Positions 58,630 through 64,000 of a stretch of DNA of 64,000 bases are shown one piece after another. The stretch's first letter is position 1. Each line of letters opens with the position of its first letter. This DNA comes from Triplophysa rosa. Lineage: Eukaryota; Chordata; Actinopteri; Cypriniformes; Nemacheilidae. The position numbers were made by a program, and so were the translations under genes. Under the pieces are notes generated by a model. It was not told the DNA's origin and searched no databases. It saw nothing but the letters and a program-made list of their open reading frames with translations. The stretch covers positions 7,778,310-7,842,309 of the forward strand of contig NC_079914.1 in assembly GCF_024868665.1 (NCBI RefSeq). Direction: 5' to 3'.

Positions 58630-61600
58630 ACACACACACTTCTTTGTCCTGCACAAAGAGGATTAGCTCACTATAAGAATAATAACATTAGCATTTGAAT
58701 GGACCACTGACCACAAGACAAAGACAATACTATCATTTTATGGAGATTAACAACAAGCTAATATGAACGATAGGAAAATGTATATAGACAAATGTAATAA
58801 GTTATGATAAGTATAGGATATGATTTGGGACAGGATTGTGTCTTAGTGTAATTTTCTTTCATTTTGCAGACAGACTGGGATGTAAGGAAGGGAAACCAGA
58901 ATGAAAGAAAAAAGGAAGGAATGAAGGAAAGACAGAACAAAAAGGAAGGAAGGAAAGAATGAATGAATGAAAAATGGAATGAAAGGAGGAAGGAAGAAAA
59001 ACTGAATGAAGAAAATAGGGAAAAACAGAAGAAAAAAGTAGAATGGAAGGAATGAAGGAAAATAGGATCAAAGAAGAAAAAAGAAAGGAATGAAGAAAAA
59101 CTGAATTAAAATGTGTATGGAAGGAAAGAAAGAATGAAGGAAAAACTGAATGAAAATAGTAAGGAAGGAAGGAAGGAAAAAATGAAGGAAAATGGAATGA
59201 ACAAAATAAAAGAAATGAAGAAAAAACGGTATAAAGGAAGAAAGGAATGAAGGAAAAACGGAATGAAAGGAAGGACAACTGAATGAAAAACAACAAGAAA
59301 AAAAGGAAGAAAATAACTGAGGAAAAATAAAAATAAAATAGGAAGGATGAAAGCAGCTACATAATTTTCATGTTTATTGACTGTAGAGATGCAAATTTTT
59401 TTCTGTATTGTACTTATTTTCTAAGTGCTTGATTTTGATGTGAAAGAAAGAAAGACAGGTAAGAAAGAAAGAAAGAATGAAAGGCAGGCCACTTACAAGT
59501 TCTTGACAACAACATACCACGGAGTCTCTTCAATCCGAACGCTGTTGTGAGACGGAGGGAGCAGGAAAGAGACAAACAAACAGCAACCGTCACATTTTTA
59601 TTTAAGGCAAAACTTTACACCAAAGACCTCTGTAACTCTACAGCGGGGAAAGAGAGATCTATAATGTCTCCCGGCTGCCTGCGAGGCAGTTTCAAAGGAG
59701 CGCTATGAAGCTGACTGGCAACAAAACATGTTTATGAGATAAATGGCTGAAGACTTGCTTTAGTTGCCACCCTGAAGGCCTAACACAACCGCTGGAGGAC
59801 GGGCGAGACACTCTCGACAGAGACTATTAATACAGCTTTAAAACCACACGTAAAGACCAATCACCACAGTCGTGCTAGCATAAACAACATAAAAGCAATT
59901 ATACGATCTGCGTCGTCTTTATAACAAATCAGTCCCGTAGGGGCTCCAGATTCATTCAAGTCGGTTTGTTTCTTTGATTGTCTGAGGTAAATTTCTCTTG
60001 TGTGATGTATTTTCTTTAAACAGCGTAGCTTCATGAAACAAGATACTGTTTTTCAACGTCATATCTAAGGGATGTGGTTCTATGTTTTGCGGAAACGTCC
60101 TTTTAGACGTATTTGTGGATTGCTTTGATGTCAAAGCCACGTTTCAGGTTCGCAAACTAGGTTAAACTCAGACAGTAAGTCCTACACATGTACTCACACA
60201 TTGAAACGATAAGAATGAGACGTACGTGCAATTTTGCCCTGTAAACTTGTGGGGACATAGACAAGAATAGCTGTCGATTCCACGCAAGCAAGTCCCTCCA
60301 TTGGCACACTTGTGGCCGGCACATGCATCCACCTTCACCTCACAGTTGGTGCCGGTGTAGCCGCTCTCACAAGTGCAGTTGTACGCAAGACCTTCTTCGC
60401 TGCAGTATCCATGGCAACAAGGGTTGGACGAGCAAGAGTTTACGTTCATCTCGCAACGATCGCCGACCCAACCCGGCAGACAGAAGCATTCAAAGTGGTT
60501 GAAGAGATCTTCACAAACACCTCCATTCAGACAAGCGTTGGGTTCACAAACCATCCCACCAACACATCCAACCTGGACGGGAACCTCGGATATCTTCTCG
60601 AACTTCTCATCCTGCGTTTGTGGAAACCTCACCTCGTCGGGACCGTAATATGGAAGCACGATACCGCCGATTTCAACGGTACTCAGACATCCAATCAGAT
60701 TCCAGCCAGACTCCGTGCCCAGCCCACCAAGTAGGATATCCACGCCCTCTCGAATAAAATCCAGATTTCCCGCCGCAGAGTTTGACACGGCTGGCTCGTC
60801 CATTTCGTCCAATGAAACCATGATCCACTGGGAGCTGTTAGCCCAGGGATCGGCCATGAGGAGCTCCATGACATGCCACTGTCCATCAGATACTGGTTTT
60901 GCGCTGTGTAGGGTCATCGGTGAGAGAGGTGATGAGGTGAAGGAAGAGCCGCTCAGGAGCTCAAGTGCCAGAAAGCCATCTTGAATGGATACGGTCACAA
61001 AGTCAGAGCCGCTCTCGGCGTGTAACACCGGTGCGTTGCGTTTGCGTGTACGGATGCTGAACACGACGCTGGTGAGGTGGCGGGTGATCAGACCGTTGCC
61101 ACGGTATATGAGAGTGCCAGTGTCCTGAAAGGTCACATTTGAAATGCCTGTAGAGAAAAGGGCAGACATTGTTTTTAAAAGAATAGTTCACCCATTTTTT
61201 TATGATTAACCCTCATGCCAGTTTAAGACAAACTAATAGGCTTCTATGGCTATGTTCTTCTATGGTGAGTCGTGTTTGATCATAAAGAAATATGTTTAGG
61301 TTGGGGCACTAAAATTATTCATTGAAAGTAAATAAAAACTAAACCAAAACTAAAACGGAAATAAAATAAATGTAAATTAAATAGCAATATATTAAATAAA
61401 CAAATAAAAAGCAAAAAAATTAACATAAAAGATGAAAATATAAAAATAAGATCTCTTTTAAAATATGAATGAAACCACAATGAAACAAAAAAGGAAACTA
61501 TAAAAAGCTCACAAGACATGCTAAAACCAATGAGAACTTAAGTTATCAACATGCCGCCATAGTTGATTTTAGCACTTAAATCTGGTTGTTTACATTTTAT

Positions 61601-63790
61601 TACATAGCTCAAGATATATCATAAATATTTTAATAACTTTAATAATGAATATAGACTTTTATGAATAATAACTTGTGAATGATAAATAATAATTTAAATG
61701 AAATTTTATGTTGAAGTAAGATATATACATCAATGATGTCATGAGTGTGAGTAAATTGAGAGAATTTTCATTTTTTTGGTAAACTATACCATAGACATGT
61801 GAAACATTAGTTTAATATGAGTCTATGACATGTCTGAGTCAGTCAGCATGCTTAACTGAGGCTAACCCTCTCCAATGTCATTTAATTAATAGATGAATGC
61901 TCAGTCCTGAAATCGGCGACTCGTTTTTGTTCCTGAGAGCTTAATTAAATACATGCTTGTGTTCGTGATATTATAATGCGAGCCGCTCTCAGCAGGACTC
62001 CTCGTTCCCAAGCCCAGACTTAAGACTGAATCATATGGCTTGGCATGACCGACGGATGTAAATCAGACTTAATCCAAAACAGACTAATCCTAGCATAAAC
62101 AAATGTGCTGATGAAGATCTAAACTCTGCAGACATACTGTGAGATTAAGAGCATTTGGCCTCGGGTCAAATCTTCTGAGATACTCACATTCGTAGCCCCG
62201 TTTGAGGGCCCTGCACGCTGCCTGCGGCGGGCAGGGTTTGAGCTCGCACCAGCTTACCTCCTCACAGCGTCGCCCTGCTGTGTAAGGAGGGCAGTTGCAT
62301 GTAAAGTCATCCCATGCGGAGAAACACAGGCCACCATTTTGACATGGATTTTTCTAGAAAAAAAATTATATTGAAAAAGTGACACATTTAAGTTAAAAAA
62401 ATTATAATAAGAATAAAATAAAAATGACATTTAAATTAATATAATACACTTAATAAAAAATAATCATAAAATCAATTGAAAATAATATAAAAAAACAAAT
62501 AAAATAATAAAAATTTAAAAAGTCAATGTGTCCTTATCCAAATTGTTTAATTTCATTTCAAAATTGTTAACCCAAAGTTTTGCTCACCTAGTCGACTAAA
62601 TACTTATCTGGCAAAAACTTCATCCAAAGCATCATGCAGTGAATTAAGATGTATATTTGTTTATTATGTACATTGTGTCACGATCCTGCTTCTCTCAGTC
62701 TTGCTTTTCTAGTCTTGTGTCAGGATCATGACAGACCCACGTGTTTTGTGTGGAAGCACATGGCAATTGTTTGTTTTTGGTGTACCATGTGCTCTCCTGT
62801 CTCGTCTCCTGGCCCCGCGCCCTCGTTTCCTCATTAATTATCTTGTCATTGTTTCATGCCCCTCACCTGTTGCCCTCATTATTTCAAGTTAAGTTTATTG
62901 TCAATTGTATTGTCTAGCCTAGTCAAGTCATTTTTTGTTCTGTTTCCCTAGTTCTGTGGTGTTTAACCCCTTCGTGGGTTTTGTTTTTACCTTGTGTATT
63001 GTAATAAAGTCCCTGTGTAACCACTGTCTGCGTTTGGGTTCTGTCTCCACACCCACACATTGCCTGCAAATCAAACCCATGGCACTGCTAAAACTGTGCT
63101 TTACCAGTTTGGCTATAGAAAATTAAAAAAAACTAAACATTGACCTGTTGTAGCTAAAAGCTCAACTTAACTATAGAAAATACAAATAAAAATTGACCTG
63201 TTGTAGCTGAGAGCTCAACTTAATAAAGCAACTTACAGAGCAAGAGTCATCACTTGTGCACCCTGCGGTAACATCAACCATGTGGTCCGGTTTATACGAC
63301 ATCACTGAGACAGCAAGTGGAAAAAACTGGAGTTTCTGTTCATTGAGCTGTAAGTCCTGCAAACACCCTTTAAAATAACCACCAAAGGCAGATGATTCTT
63401 GTCCATCAACCAGCCCGCCAACATACACCTTATCCCCAAGCAGAATGGAAACCGCGTGAAAGTCCGTTAGTCTGAATTCATGGCCCGATGCCTGTAGAAT
63501 CATCATGCCCTCCTTGACGGTAATGCTGACAAAGTGGATCTCCCCATCGTTGACCACACTTCCAACTGATGAGATCTTCAAGCTGTTGAGTTTCACTTTT
63601 AGTATTCCCTTTTCCAACCACAGTCCAAAGTACTGAGTCGTGCTGTTGGCAAGGAGCACCAACAGACCCGATTCCTTCCGTGTGCGCAAGAACATGGACA
63701 CCGAGAGTGTATCGGATTCCAACTGGTCGTTGATGGTGAAGATGGCATAGCTTGCCGAGTCATCCTGGCCAAATTTGGCTGTGATATACT
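47605..63790 (-). CDS. crb1: crb1, Crumbs homolog 1, 5'-partial gene (3' half)
   Basis: Gene-level entry. Crumbs proteins set apical polarity and maintain photoreceptor and glial adhesion by binding PALS1 through a short cytoplasmic tail; human CRB1 loss causes retinal dystrophy. Exons in transcript order are 63790-63237, 62353-62188, 61147-60226, (59541-59497 optional), 58496-58374, 58234-58108 and 47823-47605. Reading phases agree at every junction, giving 702 residues without the optional exon. Domain order is laminin-G, EGF pair, laminin-G, three EGF, EGF, EGF, transmembrane helix, tail. The order and exon structure equal exons 7-12 of mammalian CRB1. The EGF-rich N-terminal half and first laminin-G lie right of the window. 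The tail with [15 protein letters not shown] and the adjacent dennd1b favour crb1 over crb2. Confidence 0.94.
48321..48789. mobile_element. non-autonomous hAT-like DNA transposon, copy 3 (inverted)
   Basis: 469 bp with termini CAGTGTTGGGTGTAGCTAG and GAGTAACTTACCCAACACTG and a perfect 8-bp duplication GTTATATT at 48313-48320 and 48790-48797. Orientation is opposite to copies at 4142-4621 and 38511-39000. Confidence 0.93.
49217..49840. mobile_element. TIR element
   Basis: Inverted ends TTCGTAAGGCTGCGTCCT and GGACGCAGCCTTACGAA enclose about 620 bp with internal inverted GAAGGCTGCTACGTC/GAAGGATGTCTCC-like motifs. No open frame recognised. Confidence 0.75.
50930..51200. other. CpG-rich stretch inside the crb1 intron
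   Basis: Contains many CpGs (GGATCGCGCGCGCCCCACTG, CACCGCGCGCAG) within AT-rich DNA. Two overlapping minus-strand open frames cross it. It could be a remnant of a transposon or an internal promoter; neither can be decided here. Confidence 0.3.
51680..51755. repeat. (CT)n microsatellite
   Basis: About 38 uninterrupted CT units inside the older interspersed element, far from any exon. Confidence 0.96.
52607..53601. mobile_element. long-TIR foldback element nested in an older repeat
   Basis: 995 bp. Ends CAACACATTCTCACTCCCGA and the inverse of CAACCCGTTCTCACTCCCGA continue as inverted repeats for about 100 bases (GGTCAGCG, TTTTGAACGCGC, CTTTGGCGTCGTTTTTCGACG). Flanks 52600-52606 and 53602-53608 are both CTAAAAC, a 7-bp visible duplication. 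The centre holds a CpG-rich stretch and a TTAGGG-like run. No convincing transposase. Confidence 0.82.
53363..53400. repeat. degenerate TTAGGG-like run inside the foldback element
   Basis: GGTTAGGGTTAGGTTTAGGG and related hexamers, about six imperfect units. It lies inside the transposon and is not a telomere. Confidence 0.7.
55020..55410. other. CpG-rich stretch with an ATG in good Kozak context
   Basis: CpG-dense DNA (GTGCGCGCGCGATAGAGAG, CCCGCGGCGACGCGCTGCTG) inside AT-rich intron. On the + strand CGATGGCGG at about 55237 opens a 78-codon frame starting [12 protein letters not shown], of no family I recognise. It might be a first exon of an unknown transcript or a decayed element. Function not assigned. 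Confidence 0.25.
56651..56684. repeat. tandem duplication of about 17 bp
   Basis: Two copies of AAAGAGGAGAGACAGCC, the second ending with a mismatch. Confidence 0.75.
56953..57460. mobile_element. TIR element (GTCGACGGTTTCATC), long relative of the TATAGACGGTTTC family
   Basis: Ends GTCGACGGTTTCATC and GATGAAACTGTCTAC form inverted repeats over 508 bp. Internal AACTTCCGGTACACATTCAC and the inverse AAACCGGAAGTTAAC match the internal part of the elements at 18858-19082 and 34128-34370. Confidence 0.75.
57727..57761. repeat. tandem duplication ACTTCATAAATATACAA
   Basis: Two adjacent 17-bp copies in the crb1 intron, close to the alternative 3' end. Confidence 0.85.
57987..57992 (-). terminator. 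poly(A) signal AATAAA overlapping the alternative crb1 stop codon
   Basis: Minus strand reads GAATAAAGG, where TAA is the alternative stop. A second AATAAA lies 23 bases downstream (57964-57969). Both could serve intronic polyadenylation of the short isoform. Confidence 0.45.
57988..58234 (-). CDS. crb1: crb1 exon 11 extended form with alternative C-terminus
   Basis: If the donor at 58107-58102 is skipped, the exon-11 frame continues 39 codons ([39 protein letters not shown]) to TAA at 57988-57990. The donor bases GTAAGC encode the first V-S. The tail is hydrophobic with one LFWQNLFQ block and an acidic end. From memory, the 1376-residue human CRB1 isoform ends with a very similar tail ([21 protein letters not shown]). 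The product would lack the ERLI tail. A poly(A) signal overlaps the stop. Confidence 0.75.
58108..58234 (-). CDS. crb1: crb1 exon 11, standard form (final EGF repeat)
   Basis: Acceptor ctgtcag above 58234 and donor gtaagc below 58108. It encodes a calcium-binding EGF: (W)[19 protein letters not shown], then [20 protein letters not shown] and EID. Human has WCEKDIDECASDPCVNGG and [21 protein letters not shown]. It ends in phase 0, matching the phase-0 start of the last exon. Confidence 0.96.
58235..58373 (-). other. crb1 intron 10
   Basis: 139-bp AT-rich intron between exons 10 and 11; nothing else seen. Confidence 0.85.
58374..58496 (-). CDS. crb1: crb1 exon 10 (EGF repeat)
   Basis: Acceptor tcctccag above 58496 and donor gtgatt below 58374. 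It encodes [40 protein letters not shown] and two bases of W. It matches [21 protein letters not shown] and GFTGEWC of human CRB1. Confidence 0.95.
58584..58629. repeat. poly-C run of 46, followed by a short CA run
   Basis: 46 consecutive C on the + strand (poly-G on the crb1 sense strand), followed by ACACACACACAC. It lies about 88 bases upstream of crb1 exon 10. Length may be affected by sequencing or assembly. Confidence 0.9.
58870..59480. repeat. GGAA/GAAA-rich purine tract
   Basis: About 480 bases dominated by GGAAGGAA, GAATGAA and AAAG units, interrupted at about 59345-59440 by ordinary sequence and then resuming as (AAAG)n. On the crb1 sense strand it is pyrimidine-rich. Confidence 0.92.
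59497..59541 (-). CDS. crb1: candidate 45-nt crb1 cassette exon
   Basis: The minus strand shows a long pyrimidine-rich tract ending cacaacag, 45 bases, then a consensus gtaagt donor. Entered in the phase set by exon 9 (two bases carried), it reads [14 protein letters not shown] with split codons at both ends and returns exon 10 to its correct phase. The other frame has a TGA early. Mammalian CRB1, as I recall it, has no such segment. It would add 15 residues before the EGF of exon 10. Confidence 0.6.
60226..61147 (-). CDS. crb1: crb1 exon 9 (third laminin-G domain and three EGF repeats)
   Basis: Acceptor ctgtag side above 61147 and donor gtacgt below 60226; phases 1 and 2. Residues 1 to about 205 form a laminin-G domain ([56 protein letters not shown]). 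Then [37 protein letters not shown] and [18 protein letters not shown] follow. The second EGF has an extra cysteine directly after the second one (codons 60414-60419). Order matches exon 9 of human CRB1. Confidence 0.96.
61148..62187 (-). other. crb1 intron 8
   Basis: 1.0 kb, AT-rich. The beginning (61185-61215) has AATAGTTCACCCATTTTTTTATG, a remnant of the foldback MITE terminus. Low-complexity AATAAA-rich sequence follows at 61320-61500. No exon recognised. Confidence 0.7.
62188..62353 (-). CDS. crb1: crb1 exon 8 (EGF repeat pair)
   Basis: Acceptor tttctag above 62353 and donor gtgagt below 62188. It encodes [40 protein letters not shown] and [15 protein letters not shown], completing one EGF and half of another Cys-rich unit between the laminin-G domains. 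The final T joins GC of exon 9 to form cysteine. Confidence 0.94.
62354..63236 (-). other. crb1 intron 7 with solo-LTR-like element
   Basis: 0.9 kb; an AT-rich stretch (62354-62620), then the element at 62676-63057. A near-duplicate of about 30 bases, TTGACCTGTTGTAGCT, occurs at 63140 and 63194. Confidence 0.7.
62676..63057. mobile_element. solo-LTR-like element
   Basis: 382 bp that begins TGTCACGATCC and ends CACCCACA, with 5-bp direct flanks CATTG at 62671-62675 and 63058-63062. A + strand AATAAA (63003-63008) lies about 50 bases from the end, followed by a GT-rich stretch, as in an LTR R/U5 region. There are no internal coding parts. An LTR retrotransposon origin is likely; family not determined. 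Confidence 0.65.
63237..63790 (-). CDS. crb1: crb1 exon 7 (second laminin-G domain)
   Basis: Acceptor caaacag above 63790 and donor gtaagt below 63237. It begins with two bases of a split codon, then [20 protein letters not shown]. Laminin-G motifs are [43 protein letters not shown] and [14 protein letters not shown]. It ends CTSDDSCS, whose cysteines begin the EGF completed by exon 8. Upstream exons are beyond the window. Confidence 0.96.
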
Positions 63791-64000
63791 CTGTTTGTGA
63801 AAAAGAGAAGAGTTAGAGAACACTTACAGAAAGGCACTTATACGTTTCTACATTCTCATTTCAAATGTGTGTACTCTAGGTAACATTTTCAAATAGACTT
63901 GTGCAGTATTGAGTGTTCCCAAGTCGAAAGCACCCTTATGAACTGTAAAATTAATCCTGAAGGTTAATCCAAAAATCTTCTTGATTTACTAAAAGTTCAT
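63791..64000 (-). other. crb1 intron 6, partial
   Basis: Intron sequence running off the window; nothing recognised. Confidence 0.8.

Larger units (their letters stand above)
58497..60225 (-). other. crb1 intron 9 with poly-C, purine-rich low complexity and an optional exon
   Basis: Holds a 46-C run (58584-58629), a purine-rich stretch (about 58870-59345), AAAG repeats (about 59445-59480), and the candidate 45-nt exon at 59497-59541. The minus-strand 145-codon frame over the purine tract is low complexity, not a gene. Confidence 0.7.

Noticed and set aside
58859..59296. 145-codon minus-strand frame rich in Phe, Ser and Leu
   Set aside because: Purely the translation of the purine/pyrimidine low-complexity tract.
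1..64000. CRISPR arrays, prokaryotic operons or phage
   Set aside because: No spaced direct repeats of that kind; the DNA is spliced vertebrate sequence throughout.

Overview
The window is vertebrate nuclear DNA, almost certainly from a teleost fish and most like a cyprinid. The basis is the two genes found, compact exons with GT/AG junctions, AT-rich introns, and many short non-autonomous DNA transposons of kinds common in cyprinid genomes. There is one 77-N assembly gap (35100-35176). I recognise two protein-coding genes, both partial, arranged tail to tail.

Positions 585-43883 (+ strand) carry seventeen exons of a connecdenn-family Rab35 guanine-nucleotide-exchange factor. The C-terminal block [18 protein letters not shown] and the cDENN block match DENND1B better than DENND1A. 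The 5' exons (start codon and most of uDENN) lie left of the window. Exon lengths keep one open frame of 673 codons to a TGA. A long 3' UTR with several poly(A) signals follows, to about 46.7-47.1 kb.

Positions 47605-63790 (- strand) carry the 3' half of a Crumbs gene: two laminin-G domains, EGF repeats, a transmembrane helix and the 37-residue tail ending ERLI. The tail and the convergent linkage to dennd1b identify crb1, as in human 1q31 (CRB1-DENND1B). The 5' exons lie to the right.

The most interesting coding observation is at crb1 exon 11. If its splice donor is not used, the frame continues for 39 hydrophobic, tryptophan-containing codons to a stop that lies inside an AATAAA. From memory, this tail closely resembles the alternative C-terminus of the 1376-residue human CRB1 isoform, which implies an intronic-polyadenylation isoform conserved from fish to mammals. 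A second candidate is an in-phase 45-nt exon at 59497-59541 with strong splice sites.

Most remaining sequence is intron. It holds hAT-like elements with 8-bp target duplications, tRNA-derived SINE copies (two of them split by later hAT insertions), foldback MITEs, one solo-LTR-like element, long CT/CA/C/purine tracts, and several repeat-poor stretches rich in homeodomain-type motifs. Because DENND1B lies next to LHX9 in human, those stretches may be regulatory elements of a neighbouring developmental gene; that is inference. No RNA genes other than SINE-embedded tRNA-like sequence, no CRISPR arrays and no prokaryotic features were seen.
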